The notes beneath the pieces are model-generated. The model was not told the origin of the DNA. It worked only from the letters and a program-made list of their open reading frames with translations, and did not search any database. Positions 15,371-23,805 of a DNA stretch of 46,071 nt are shown piece by piece; position 1 is the stretch's first letter, and each line of letters starts with the position of its first letter. A program made the translations under genes and the position numbers. Source of the stretch: B4-G1 sp964393895 (GTDB lineage: Bacteria; Chloroflexota; Anaerolineae; B4-G1); assembly GCA_964393895.1 (NCBI GenBank), contig CAYMWP010000019.1, forward strand, positions 1 to 46,071, given 5' to 3'.

Positions 15371-16357
15371 ATGGCTAAAAAGGTCCTCTTCATCGGTGGT
15401 TCGGTGAACCAGACCTCAATGGGGCACGCGGTGGCAAAGCATCTCGAGGATGATTATGATTGTTACTTCACGCCCTACTACTGTGATGGCTTGCTGAGGT
15501 TGATGGCCCAGGCCGGCTGGCTGGATTTCACCGTCATCGGCGGGCGATTTCGAGCGCAGACCGAGGCCTATTTGAGAGAAAACGACCTCCAGGTAGATTA
15601 CACCGGCCAACGACAGAACTATGACCTGGTGGTCACCGGTAGCGATCTGCTCATCCAGAAAAACATCAGCAACAAAAAGATCGTCCTGATCCAAGAGGGG
15701 ATGACTGATCCAGAGAACCTGATGTTTCACCTGGTCAAGTGGTTAGGGCTGCCGCGCTGGTTGGCCGGTAACACCAGTGCCAACGGGCTTTCCGATGCGT
15801 ATCAAGTCTTCTGCGTCGCCTCCGAGGGCTATAGGGACTTTTTCGTCGAGAAGGGCGTGAAACCTGAAAAGATCGTCGTCACAGGCATTCCTAACTTTGA
15901 CGACCTGGCCCAGCTCTTGGACAACGATTTTCCTCACAAGAACTATGTGCTCGTGGCGACCTCGGACGTGCGCGAGACGAAGCGGTTCGATGGTCGCAAG
16001 AAATTCATCCGGCGGTGTCTGGAGATCGCCGACGGGCGGCCCATTATCTTCAAGCTGCACCCCAACGAAAAGATCAAGCGGGCGACGCGGGAAATCGAGG
16101 CCCTTGCCCCTCACGCACTGGTCTTTGCTGACGGGAACACGGGTCACATGATCGCCAATTGTGACGCGCTGATTACCCAGTATTCCTCCGTCGTGTACAT
16201 AGGGCTGGTGTTGGGAAAGGAAGTGCATTCCTATTTCGACGTGGAGAGGCTCAAAAAGCTCACTCCGGTACAGAACGGGGGCGCCTCCGCCAAAAAGATC
16301 GCCGGAGTATGCCGCGCTCTTCTGGAAGGAGCATGCTTTCATGCAGGCATTACTTAG
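15371..16357 (+). CDS. GT-B-like transferase (glycerophosphotransferase-like)
   Basis: This is a 328-residue protein with a Rossmann-like N-terminus (MAKKVLFIGGSVNQTSMGHA) and a C-terminal half holding IIFKLHPNEK and LITQYSSVVYIGLVLGK. That combination (HPxE and a late YSSV motif) is seen in CDP-glycerol glycerophosphotransferases, polysialyltransferases and UDP-GlcNAc 2-epimerase-like proteins, all with the GT-B fold. I cannot choose between them. The ATG at 15371, with GGAAGG upstream, is preferred to a GTG at 15350 that overlaps the previous stop. It overlaps the next gene by 17 bases. By context it adds or builds a surface sugar polymer. Confidence 0.66.
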   Translation: MAKKVLFIGGSVNQTSMGHAVAKHLEDDYDCYFTPYYCDGLLRLMAQAGWLDFTVIGGRFRAQTEAYLRENDLQVDYTGQRQNYDLVVTGSDLLIQKNISNKKIVLIQEGMTDPENLMFHLVKWLGLPRWLAGNTSANGLSDAYQVFCVASEGYRDFFVEKGVKPEKIVVTGIPNFDDLAQLLDNDFPHKNYVLVATSDVRETKRFDGRKKFIRRCLEIADGRPIIFKLHPNEKIKRATREIEALAPHALVFADGNTGHMIANCDALITQYSSVVYIGLVLGKEVHSYFDVERLKKLTPVQNGGASAKKIAGVCRALLEGACFHAGIT

Positions 16358-17174
16358 AGTTGTCACAGTCATTCAGGCGAGGACAGGTTCCTCCCGCCTG
16401 CCGAACAAGGTGTTGTTACCGCTGATGGGTAGGCCACTTCTGGTTCGTATGGTGGAGCGCGTGCAGGCCGCCAAGTTGGCCGGTACGGTCGCGGTCGCCA
16501 CGACGACGGAGGCTGAAGACGACCCCATTGATGCAATTTGCCGACGGGAAGGCTTTTTCTGTTTCCGTGGTCACCCGACTGACCTGCTCGACCGCCACTA
16601 TCAGGTTGCCAGGTTGTTCAACGCGGACGCCGTGGTGAAAATCCCTTCCGACGTCCCCCTGATTGATCGCAGAATCGTAAACAAGGTGCTTGGGGTGTAC
16701 CTTAAGAATCCCGACGCTTACGATTACGTGAGCAATCTCCACCCACCATCCTATCCGGACGGCAATGACGTGGAGGTGATGTATATGGGTGCACTGGAGA
16801 GGGCCTGGATAGAGGCCAAACGTGATTTCGAGCGCGTGCACACCACGCCGTTCCTGTGGGAGCGCCCCGAACGCTTTAGCATCCACAACGTGATCTGGGA
16901 AACGGGGCTGGACTATTCCATGACGCATCGCTGGACGATTGACTATGAGGAAGATTACGAATTCATCAAGGCTGTCTACGAGGCGCTGTATCCGCAGAAT
17001 CCGCTGTTTGGATTGGAAGACATCCTGGCGTTGCTAGAACGAAGGCCCGACATCGCAGCGCTGAACGCCAGGTACGCGGGCGTCAACTGGTACCGGCACC
17101 ACCTGGGCGAACTGAAAACGATCATGCCAGCGCAGACACGGATGGAGCCTGCACTAACGGCCAATACCTCTTAA
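16341..17174 (+). CDS. SpsF-like sugar cytidylyltransferase family protein
   Basis: This is a 277-residue nucleotidyltransferase of the acylneuraminate cytidylyltransferase/SpsF group. The N-terminal signature VIQARTGSSRLPNKVLLPL binds the nucleotide. TTTEAEDDPI and KIPSDVPLID (the metal-binding DxP-type motif) follow. SpsF of Bacillus acts in spore-coat polysaccharide synthesis next to the NeuB-like SpsE. Here the NeuB-type partner is the last gene of the same operon (22594-23583), which supports CMP activation of a nonulosonic-like acid. Exact sugar specificity is unknown. No separate NeuA is present. Confidence 0.8.
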   Translation: MQALLRVVTVIQARTGSSRLPNKVLLPLMGRPLLVRMVERVQAAKLAGTVAVATTTEAEDDPIDAICRREGFFCFRGHPTDLLDRHYQVARLFNADAVVKIPSDVPLIDRRIVNKVLGVYLKNPDAYDYVSNLHPPSYPDGNDVEVMYMGALERAWIEAKRDFERVHTTPFLWERPERFSIHNVIWETGLDYSMTHRWTIDYEEDYEFIKAVYEALYPQNPLFGLEDILALLERRPDIAALNARYAGVNWYRHHLGELKTIMPAQTRMEPALTANTS

Positions 17175-17186
17175 AAAGGTTTGACC

Positions 17187-17912
17187 ATGGGTTCAATGCG
17201 TTCTCCTCATACCCAACCAAATTGCTCCTGCATCATTCCGTTCTACAACGAAGGAGAGAGAATACTTGACGTCCTCGAAGTTGTTACCCAGGTGAAGGGC
17301 CTTTCTCAGATCATCTGCGTTGACGATGGATCAGAAGACAACGGTTCCGTGCTCGCAAGAAGATGCTTCCCCCAAGTGACAGTGGTCGAGCTACCCAGAA
17401 ACCGGGGCAAAGCTGAAACCATCAAAGAGGGTGTGAGGCTTGTCAAGGGTGGTTACGTCTTTCTCCTAGATGCTGACCTGCGATCTCTGGAAGCAAGGGA
17501 CATCAGTGCAGCCATAGCGAGAATTGTAAGCGATCCCGGCATTGACATGGTCGTTCTGCGCCGCCTCGGTGCCCCCCATTGCTGGCTCAGTCGTGGTGAC
17601 ATTCTGTTCTCCGGTGAGCGAGTCCTGAGAACAAAAGATCTGATAGAGATACTATACGCCAATCCGGAGAAATACCAACTAGAGATAGCCATCAACAAGT
17701 ACATGATGGACCATCACAAGCTCGTCTATTGGATGTCATCCTCTGCCAGAAATACGTACAAAATGGAAAAATCTGGCTTGCAAGCGGGTTTGGCGCAAGA
17801 AATCGCGATGATCAAGGATGTGATGTCTTACCATGGGATTGGCGCCTACGTGGAGCAGTTCCTTTTCTTTGCCAAGGAACGAGTTCCTAACGTTCAGCGT
17901 TATGCGCCGTAG
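17187..17912 (+). CDS. family 2 glycosyltransferase
   Basis: This is a 241-residue GT-A glycosyltransferase. Motifs in order are SCIIPFYNEGERI, the nucleotide-binding VDDGSEDNGS, RNRGKAETIKEG and the DxD-like LLDADLRSLE. No transmembrane segment is seen, so it acts as a soluble or peripheral transferase, like polyprenyl-phosphate sugar transferases lacking the anchor. The ATG at 17187 has AAGG seven bases upstream. Its codons look more AT-rich than those of its neighbours, which may reflect separate acquisition. Donor and acceptor are unknown. Confidence 0.8.
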   Translation: MGSMRSPHTQPNCSCIIPFYNEGERILDVLEVVTQVKGLSQIICVDDGSEDNGSVLARRCFPQVTVVELPRNRGKAETIKEGVRLVKGGYVFLLDADLRSLEARDISAAIARIVSDPGIDMVVLRRLGAPHCWLSRGDILFSGERVLRTKDLIEILYANPEKYQLEIAINKYMMDHHKLVYWMSSSARNTYKMEKSGLQAGLAQEIAMIKDVMSYHGIGAYVEQFLFFAKERVPNVQRYAP

Positions 17913-17953
17913 CAGCGATGGCGTGGGGTGGCTGTTCTGCATACAGGGGGTTT

Positions 17954-18772
17954 ATGGTAAAAGAAAAGATCGCTCAATTGCGGGAAATAGCGCTCAGGGT
18001 GCGAGAGCACGTCATCCGCATGTCTACCGACGGCGGCTGCTTCATTGGCTCGACTCTCTCGTGCGTTGATCTGATCGTCTACCTCTATGCGCGATTCCTC
18101 AACATAGACGAGGAGAACCTGAGCGATCCCAACCGCGACTACTTTTTCCTCTCCAAGGGGCACGCCGTGCCTGCGCTCTATGGGACGCTCGTAGAGCTTG
18201 GGCTGCTGGAGCGCGACCGGCTGACGAACCACCTCAAGCCCTGTGATTCCATCTACTGGCACCCGAACCGGAGCGTCCCCGGCGTCGAGTTCCTCGCCGG
18301 TTCGCTTGGCCACGGGCTTCCGGTGGCAGTAGGGGTTGCGATGGATTGCAGATTGCGCGGGCAGACCAACAAGGTCGTGGTCATCACCGGGGACGGCGAG
18401 CTGAACGAAGGCTCTAACTGGGAGGCCTGCCTCGTCGCCAGCTCCTACCGGCTGGATAATCTGGTCGTCGTCGTGGATCGGAACCGGTTCCAAGCCAATG
18501 CCTGCACCGAAGAACTGATGCCCCTGGAGCCGCTTGGGTGGAAGTTCATGGCATTCGGCTGGCAAGTCAAGTGTGTGAATGGGCATAGCTTTCTGGATCT
18601 GGACGACGCGTTTTCCAAAATCCCTTTCACCTCAGGCAGGCCCAGCGTGGTGATCGCCGAGACGGTGCGGGGCCGCGGCTTGCCGAGCATCGAGAGCCGT
18701 GCCGACCGCTGGTTCTGCGACTTTTCTCGCGAGGAGGCAGCACAGTTGTTGAAGGAGTTGCACGAGGGATGA
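17954..18772 (+). CDS. transketolase, N-terminal (thiamine-PP binding) subunit
   Basis: This is a 272-residue protein corresponding to the first half of a transketolase. It contains SKGHAVPALYG, GSLGHGLPVAVGVA and the thiamine diphosphate motif GDGELNEGSNWEA, ending about 30 residues on with NRFQAN. It pairs with the next gene, which supplies the pyrimidine-binding and C-terminal domains; the two overlap by four bases (18769-18772). Split transketolases in carbohydrate loci transfer a two-carbon ketol unit. Here the product likely feeds an unusual long-chain sugar rather than the central pentose pathway; this is inferred from the surrounding genes. The start at 17954 follows a GGGGG run at short spacing. 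Confidence 0.86.
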   Translation: MVKEKIAQLREIALRVREHVIRMSTDGGCFIGSTLSCVDLIVYLYARFLNIDEENLSDPNRDYFFLSKGHAVPALYGTLVELGLLERDRLTNHLKPCDSIYWHPNRSVPGVEFLAGSLGHGLPVAVGVAMDCRLRGQTNKVVVITGDGELNEGSNWEACLVASSYRLDNLVVVVDRNRFQANACTEELMPLEPLGWKFMAFGWQVKCVNGHSFLDLDDAFSKIPFTSGRPSVVIAETVRGRGLPSIESRADRWFCDFSREEAAQLLKELHEG

Positions 18773-19707
18773 ACTACGAAGATGCCTTGACAGAGACCGT
18801 CCTCGCCGACGAGCGGTACGTTGTGATGACGGCGGAGAACCGTGCCGCCATCCGCAACCTGCCCTCGGCGCTCGGCGAGCGCTTCATTGATACCGGCATC
18901 ACCGAGCAGGCGATGGTTGGCGCAGCCGCCGGGTTGGCCCTGCGCGGACGGATTCCGGTGGTGCACGCCCTGGCCGCCTTTCTGACCATGCGGGCGTTCG
19001 AGTTCATTCGCACGGACGTAGGCATTCCCTGTCTGCCGGTGAAACTGGTTGGCGGTGTGCCCGGTTTCCTCTCCACAGCCAACGGCCCCACCCACCAGGC
19101 ACTCGAGGACGTGTCGTTGATGCGCGGTATTCCCAACGTGCACGTCTTTTGCCCGGCCGACGAGCAGGATTTAGTCATCGGCCTGCGTAAGGTGCTCGAG
19201 AGTCCAAACCCCTTCTATATCCGCCACAATCCGCTGCCGGCCGTGATTGAGCACGATCCCAGCTTTGAGATCGGTAAGGCCGAAGTCATCTCTGACGGCA
19301 CGGATGTCTCGATTCTGGTGTACGGGATGCTGTTCAGACAGGCCTACGAGGCCAGGAGTCTCTTGGAGGCGGAGGGGATATCCGTGCGCTTGATAAACCT
19401 GCGCACGGTCAAGCCGATTGACGAAAGGGCGGTCCTTTGCGCGGCGCGGGAAACCCGCCTCGTCGTCACGCTGGAGGACCATTTTCTCACCGGCGGGCTT
19501 ACCTCCATCGTGAGCGAGCTCCTATTGCACCACCGGATGGCGGCCAACGTGCTGCCCATAGCCCTGCCGGATCGCTGGTTCAGGCCCGCCTTGCTGGACG
19601 ATGTCCTGGAGCACGAGGGGTTCACTGGGCTGCAAATAGCCGAAGGAATTTCCAGAGTTACGCGGGAGGACGCTGCCCGCAAGAAGAGTACAAATAGGAG
19701 GCCATAA
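18769..19707 (+). CDS. transketolase, C-terminal subunit
   Basis: This is a 312-residue protein that completes the split transketolase. It carries the pyrimidine-binding region with the catalytic glutamate in DTGITEQAMVGAAAGLA, a phosphate/substrate region GPTHQALED, and a C-terminal domain (VLVYGML-like SILVYGMLFRQAYEA, LRTVKPID). It overlaps the N-terminal subunit gene by four bases and the following aminotransferase gene by one base (TAATG at 19705). Together these overlaps suggest stoichiometric synthesis. It resembles the 1-deoxyxylulose-5-phosphate synthase/transketolase C-half family; an alternative is a pyruvate-type ketoacid dehydrogenase beta relative, but the partner favours transketolase. 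Confidence 0.86.
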   Translation: MNYEDALTETVLADERYVVMTAENRAAIRNLPSALGERFIDTGITEQAMVGAAAGLALRGRIPVVHALAAFLTMRAFEFIRTDVGIPCLPVKLVGGVPGFLSTANGPTHQALEDVSLMRGIPNVHVFCPADEQDLVIGLRKVLESPNPFYIRHNPLPAVIEHDPSFEIGKAEVISDGTDVSILVYGMLFRQAYEARSLLEAEGISVRLINLRTVKPIDERAVLCAARETRLVVTLEDHFLTGGLTSIVSELLLHHRMAANVLPIALPDRWFRPALLDDVLEHEGFTGLQIAEGISRVTREDAARKKSTNRRP

Positions 19708-21059
19708 TGCCAAACTCTGTGTGTTTCAACACTGACTATCCAGGCATTGCCAAATCAGATGAGCTGTACGCCCGTGCCACAGGGCTGATCCCGGCTTATT
19801 CACAGGTCATCGCCAAAGGGCCAACGCAGTACGTCAACGGCGTGGCGCCCAAGTACCTGCAGAGGGGTAAGGGTTCCCACGTCTGGGACGTGGACGGGAA
19901 CGAGTACATTGACCTCAACAGCGGCGTCGGCCCGATCTCGCTGGGCTACTGCTACGAGCGTGTAGACGAGGCGATCAAGCGGCAGCTTGAGGACGGCATC
20001 ACGCTTTCGCTCGTTCATCCGCTGGAGGTGGAGGTCGCCGAGCTCGTTCGCGAGGTCATTCCCAATGCCGAGTCAGTGCGCTTCGGCAAGACCGGCGCAG
20101 GGGTGACGAGCGCGGCCGTGCGCCTGGCACGTGCCTATACGGGCCGCGATCACGTGCTCTGCTGCGGATACCACGGCTGGCACGATTGGTACGCGGGCGT
20201 CACGGTTCGCAACGAGGGCATCCCTCAGGCGGTGAAGGACCTGGTCAACACGTTCACCTACAACGACCTGGACTCTGTCACCCGCTCGATGGACGGCGAC
20301 ACGGCTTGCGTCATCCTGGAGCCAATGGTCTTTGATTTCCCCGAGGGCGGCTTTCTGGAGAACCTGAAGCAGTTCTGCGAGGAAAACGGCACGCTATTGG
20401 TTTTTGACGAGATGTGGACCGGGTTCCGGCTGGCCGTGGGCGGCGCGCAGGAGTACTTTGGCGTCGTGCCCCACCTGGCCTGCTACTCCAAGGCCATCGC
20501 GAATGGAATGCCCATCTCCGTCATCACTGGGCGTAGGGAGATACTGGACCTGGTCAATCACGACGTGTGGTTCACGACCACTTTCGGTGGAGAGATGCTC
20601 TCCCTGGCGGCCGCCGCCGCCACGATCAACGAGATTCGAGAGAGAGACGTGCCGGCGTATCTGGTCCGGCAGGGGCAAAAGCTCAGGGATGGTACCAACC
20701 GAATCGCGGCGGAACTGGGCATAGACGGCCACACGAGGTGTAAGGGGCATCCTGCCCGCACACTCGTGACGTTTGACGTCTCGGCCGGCGATCCGCTTCT
20801 TCTAAAGTCGCTCGTCCAGCAGGAAATGATCAAGCGAGGCGTGCTCTGGTCGGGGTTTCACAACGTGAACTTTTCGCACACTGACGAGGATATCGCCTAC
20901 ATCCTCGATGCCTATCGGGACGTGCTTCCCATTCTCAAGCGGGCGGTCGAGGGAGGTACGGTGGTGCAGTCGCTTAGGGGCGAGCCGGTGCAGCCGATCT
21001 CCCGTCCCACGGCAGACTTTGATGTCAAACCCAGGGCCGGAGCGGCAGTCAGGAGGTGA
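19707..21059 (+). CDS. class III PLP aminotransferase (GSA aminotransferase-like)
   Basis: This is a 450-residue pyridoxal-phosphate aminotransferase of the glutamate-1-semialdehyde 2,1-aminomutase-like group. Signs include GKTGAGVTSAAVRLARAYTG, CCGYHGWHDWY, the cofactor-binding FDEMWTGFR and the Schiff-base lysine K262 in CYSKAIANGMPIS. No hemL context (tetrapyrrole genes) is present. In sugar loci such enzymes aminate a keto sugar, so amination of a deoxy-keto sugar intermediate is likely. AGGAGG lies upstream of the start. It ends one base before the SDR gene start. Confidence in the fold is high; the substrate is inferred. Confidence 0.85.
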   Translation: MPNSVCFNTDYPGIAKSDELYARATGLIPAYSQVIAKGPTQYVNGVAPKYLQRGKGSHVWDVDGNEYIDLNSGVGPISLGYCYERVDEAIKRQLEDGITLSLVHPLEVEVAELVREVIPNAESVRFGKTGAGVTSAAVRLARAYTGRDHVLCCGYHGWHDWYAGVTVRNEGIPQAVKDLVNTFTYNDLDSVTRSMDGDTACVILEPMVFDFPEGGFLENLKQFCEENGTLLVFDEMWTGFRLAVGGAQEYFGVVPHLACYSKAIANGMPISVITGRREILDLVNHDVWFTTTFGGEMLSLAAAAATINEIRERDVPAYLVRQGQKLRDGTNRIAAELGIDGHTRCKGHPARTLVTFDVSAGDPLLLKSLVQQEMIKRGVLWSGFHNVNFSHTDEDIAYILDAYRDVLPILKRAVEGGTVVQSLRGEPVQPISRPTADFDVKPRAGAAVRR

Positions 21060-21060
21060 G

Positions 21061-21864
21061 ATGGACATCTTCTCGCTTGGAGGCAAAGTAGCTGTCGTCA
21101 CAGGGGCATTGGGCCTGCTGGGGCGGCACCATTGCCAGGCGCTGGCCGAGAGCGGGGCCAGCGTGGTGGTGTGCGACCTGGACGGCGACGGATGTTGGGC
21201 CTTTGCCGACGAGTTGCCCACACATTCGATAGGGGCCGGCGTAGACGTCACAGATGCGCGAGCCATCAAAACGATGCTCGACGTCGTCCTCATGGAGTTT
21301 GAGCGCGTGGACGTGCTGGTGAACAACGCGGCCATCAACGATATGTTCGAGACGCCGGCCTTGGCGGCCGAGCAGTCCAAGTTCGAGAACTATCCGCTGG
21401 CGATGTGGCAAAGGTCGCTCGAGGTGAATGTCACCGGCGTCTTTCTCTGCTCACAGATTACTGGGAGGCAGATGGCTAAACAGGGCGGCGGCAGCATCAT
21501 CAACATTGCCTCGACGTATGGGGTCGTGGCGCCGGATCAATCCCTCTACCGCACACCCGACGGCCAGCAACTGTTCTACAAGTCACCGGCCTATCCCACG
21601 ACTAAGGGAGCGGTGATTGCCTTCACCAGGTATCTGGCCGCCTACTGGGGCGGAGCGGGTGTGCGCGTGAATGCGCTCTCGCCGGGCGGCGTCCAAAATG
21701 GGCAGGGCGAATGCTTTATCGCCAACTATGCTGCCAAGACCCCGCTGGGCCGGATGGCCAGGCCGACTGACTACAAAGGCGCTCTGATCTTTCTGTCCAG
21801 CGACGCTTCCAGCTATATGACGGGGGCCAATCTGGTGGTGGATGGAGGATGGACCACATGGTAA
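21061..21864 (+). CDS. short-chain dehydrogenase/reductase
   Basis: This is a 267-residue NAD(P)-dependent SDR. The cofactor motif is TGALGLLG (TGxxxGxG form), followed by NNAA, a catalytic serine in NIASTYG, and a YPTTKGA segment carrying the Tyr and Lys (YxxxK). C-terminal LVVDGGW is typical. AGGAGGTGAG precedes the ATG. It is predicted to oxidise or reduce a hydroxyl of the sugar made in this operon, likely giving the keto group for the preceding aminotransferase. The exact substrate is unknown. Confidence 0.86.
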   Translation: MDIFSLGGKVAVVTGALGLLGRHHCQALAESGASVVVCDLDGDGCWAFADELPTHSIGAGVDVTDARAIKTMLDVVLMEFERVDVLVNNAAINDMFETPALAAEQSKFENYPLAMWQRSLEVNVTGVFLCSQITGRQMAKQGGGSIINIASTYGVVAPDQSLYRTPDGQQLFYKSPAYPTTKGAVIAFTRYLAAYWGGAGVRVNALSPGGVQNGQGECFIANYAAKTPLGRMARPTDYKGALIFLSSDASSYMTGANLVVDGGWTTW

Positions 21865-22415
21865 CGCCAGGAAAGAACAACGGTAGGGAGCTCCAGGAGA
21901 AAGGACGGCAGATACGCCTTCTGCTTACTGACTGTGATGGCGTATTGACCGATGGCAGCGTCTACTACTCCGAGCGCGGCGAAGAGATGAAGCGCTTCTC
22001 CGTCCGCGATGGGATGGGGGCGGAAAGGCTGCGCAAGTTGGCGAACGTGGAGGTGGGTATCGTCACGGGGGAGGTATCGTTGTCATTGCAGAGGCGCGCC
22101 GAAAAACTGGGCATCACTGAGCTTTACCTGGGAGCAAGGGACAAATTGTCCGTGCTCGACGACATTTCGGAGCGGCGCAATCTAAAGCTCGAACAGATTG
22201 CCTACATCGGTGACGACACGAACGACGTGGAGGTGATGAAGCGCGTTGGATTATCCGCTTGCCCGGCCGATGCGACCCGTTTCGCGAAGGAGGTGGTGGA
22301 TTACGTCTGTGAGAACAGGGGGGGCTATGGTGCTTTTAGAGATCTCGCCGAGTTCATCATAGCTACCAAAAAGGACTGTGCGGCCTCGCCGGGCCGCAAG
22401 GAGGTGCAAGGATGA
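21858..22415 (+). CDS. KdsC-like HAD phosphatase
   Basis: This is a HAD-superfamily phosphatase of 185 residues from the ATG at 21858, or 188 from the ATG at 21849. It has the DxD nucleophile motif LLTDCDGVLTDG, the middle VGIVTGE and C-terminal IAYIGDDTNDVEVMKRVG. These match the KdsC (3-deoxy-octulosonate-8-phosphate phosphatase) and nonulosonate-9-phosphate phosphatase group. The start at 21858 overlaps the SDR stop and has GGAGG nine bases upstream. Dephosphorylation of the NeuB product in the same operon is the likely role. The physical substrate is not proven. Confidence 0.84.
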   Translation: MVTPGKNNGRELQEKGRQIRLLLTDCDGVLTDGSVYYSERGEEMKRFSVRDGMGAERLRKLANVEVGIVTGEVSLSLQRRAEKLGITELYLGARDKLSVLDDISERRNLKLEQIAYIGDDTNDVEVMKRVGLSACPADATRFAKEVVDYVCENRGGYGAFRDLAEFIIATKKDCAASPGRKEVQG

Positions 22416-22597
22416 ATCTGAAAAAGTGGGTACGGAATGTGTTGCCATTTCTTGGATATGCTTTGTTGCTAATCTGGGCGCAACAGGTGAGAACAGTGCC
22501 GTACTGGTGGCTGTTGCTGGTGGCGATCATTGCAATTGACTTTTTGTCTTGGCTGGCAGGCAGATACTCCAGCTCCGAGCAGTATAGCCCGCAATGA
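22412..22597 (+). CDS. small two-TM membrane protein
   Basis: This is a 61-residue protein with two hydrophobic segments (about residues 11-24 and 31-48), basic N-terminus and polar tail. AAGGAGG lies upstream. It overlaps genes on both sides by four bases, which supports it as real rather than a chance frame. I do not recognise a family. It may be a membrane adaptor for the sugar machinery. More AT-rich than most of the operon. Confidence 0.62.
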   Translation: MNLKKWVRNVLPFLGYALLLIWAQQVRTVPYWWLLLVAIIAIDFLSWLAGRYSSSEQYSPQ

Positions 22598-23583
22598 ATC
22601 GCGTATTGCGCGGGGAAAGGGGGGGCATTGTGTGGAACGGGGCACGAGTCCAGGTGGGCGATCGCTACATCGGTGATGGCGAACTGGTGTACGTGATCGC
22701 CGAGATCGGCATCAATCATAACGGTTCACTCGAGCTGGCGAAGGAGATGATCGAGGGTGCGGTCTTCTCCGGCTGCGACGCGGTAAAGTTCCAGAAGCGC
22801 ACCCCAGAGCTGTGCGTGCCCTACGACCAGTGGTACGTGGAGCGGGACACACCCTGGGGCCGCATGAGCTACATCGAGTATCGCCACCAGGTCGAACTCG
22901 ACGCCGACCAGTACGCGGAGATTGACCGGTTCTGCAGAGAGGGGGGCATCGCCTGGTTTGCGTCCTGCTGGGATGAAGAGTCGGTGGATTTCATTGAGCA
23001 ATTCGACCCGCCGGTGTACAAGGCGGCCTCGGCTTCCTTGACCGATCACGCGCTGCTGAACAAGATGAAGGCGACCGGCAAGCCATTGATCCTCTCCACC
23101 GGCATGTCCACGATGGAAGAAATCGAGGTCGCCGTGGAAGGGGCCGGCACAGATAACCTGCTGATCGCCCACTCGACCTCCGCCTACCCCTGCCGGGTGG
23201 AAGAGCTGAACTTGCGCGCGATTCACACGTTGAAGAGGAAATTCCCGACTGTCCCTATTGGCTATTCGGGCCACGAGGTGGGTCTGGCGCCCAGTTGGGC
23301 TGCCATTGCGCTGGGAGCAGCTTTTCTCGAGCGGCACGTTACGCTGGATCGCGCGATGTGGGGTAGCGACCAGGCTGCCTCGGTGGAGATTCAGGGGATG
23401 CAGCGCCTGGTGCGCAACGTGCGTGACATCGAAAAGGCGCTGGGGGACGGGGCGAAGCGGGTCTATGCCAGCGAGTTGAGTGCGTTGAAGAAACTCCGCC
23501 GCGTGAGAGACAACGGTCGCCATCCAACACGAGCCGGAGAGCGTTTGGAAACCTGGTTGGAGCTTGGCCTGGGTCAGTACTAG
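22594..23583 (+). CDS. NeuB/SpsE-type nonulosonate synthase lacking SAF domain
   Basis: This is a 329-residue member of the N-acetylneuraminate/legionaminate/pseudaminate synthase family, which condenses PEP with an N-acyl hexosamine. Motifs include VIAEIGINHNGSLELAKEM, DAVKFQKR, LILSTGMSTMEEI, STSAYPC and GYSGHEVGL, and a C-terminal ERHVTLDR with WGSDQ. The barrel ends around residue 290; the usual C-terminal antifreeze-like SAF domain (about 60 residues) is missing. A GTG at 22630 is an alternative start. It ends the operon together with the SpsF-like and KdsC-like genes, supporting a nonulosonic acid route. Confidence 0.84.
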   Translation: MNRVLRGERGGIVWNGARVQVGDRYIGDGELVYVIAEIGINHNGSLELAKEMIEGAVFSGCDAVKFQKRTPELCVPYDQWYVERDTPWGRMSYIEYRHQVELDADQYAEIDRFCREGGIAWFASCWDEESVDFIEQFDPPVYKAASASLTDHALLNKMKATGKPLILSTGMSTMEEIEVAVEGAGTDNLLIAHSTSAYPCRVEELNLRAIHTLKRKFPTVPIGYSGHEVGLAPSWAAIALGAAFLERHVTLDRAMWGSDQAASVEIQGMQRLVRNVRDIEKALGDGAKRVYASELSALKKLRRVRDNGRHPTRAGERLETWLELGLGQY

Positions 23584-23663
23584 GGTAGAAAGGTAAGGCC
23601 GGGTTCAGGTGTGCCCCGGAGATGTTCCCGACTGCATTACCACCAGGCCAATCAGAACTGACA

Positions 23664-23693
23664 AAGTGGGAGCAAGTTTCCTTGCTCCCACTT
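23664..23693. terminator. hairpin between sugar operon and phoU
   Basis: A perfect 13-bp stem (AAGTGGGAGCAAG and its complement) with a TTTC loop lies between the convergent ends of the NeuB-type gene (23583) and phoU (23806). It is symmetric and could end transcripts from both sides. The U-tract is weak. A small CCCGGCG/CGCCGGG-like hairpin follows near 23701-23715. Confidence 0.65.
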
Positions 23694-23805
23694 CTAACAC
23701 CCCGGCGCCGCCGGGATGGAAACCGTCGGATTGGAACGATCCGCGTGAACTAGCCGTTTCGCCGTTCCCTCACACTGCAAGTGCTGACGCGGCAAAGGCG
23801 ATCGG

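Noticed and set aside
19707..21059. Calling the aminotransferase hemL
   Set aside because: No tetrapyrrole genes nearby; the sugar operon context and general class III motifs fit a sugar aminotransferase better.
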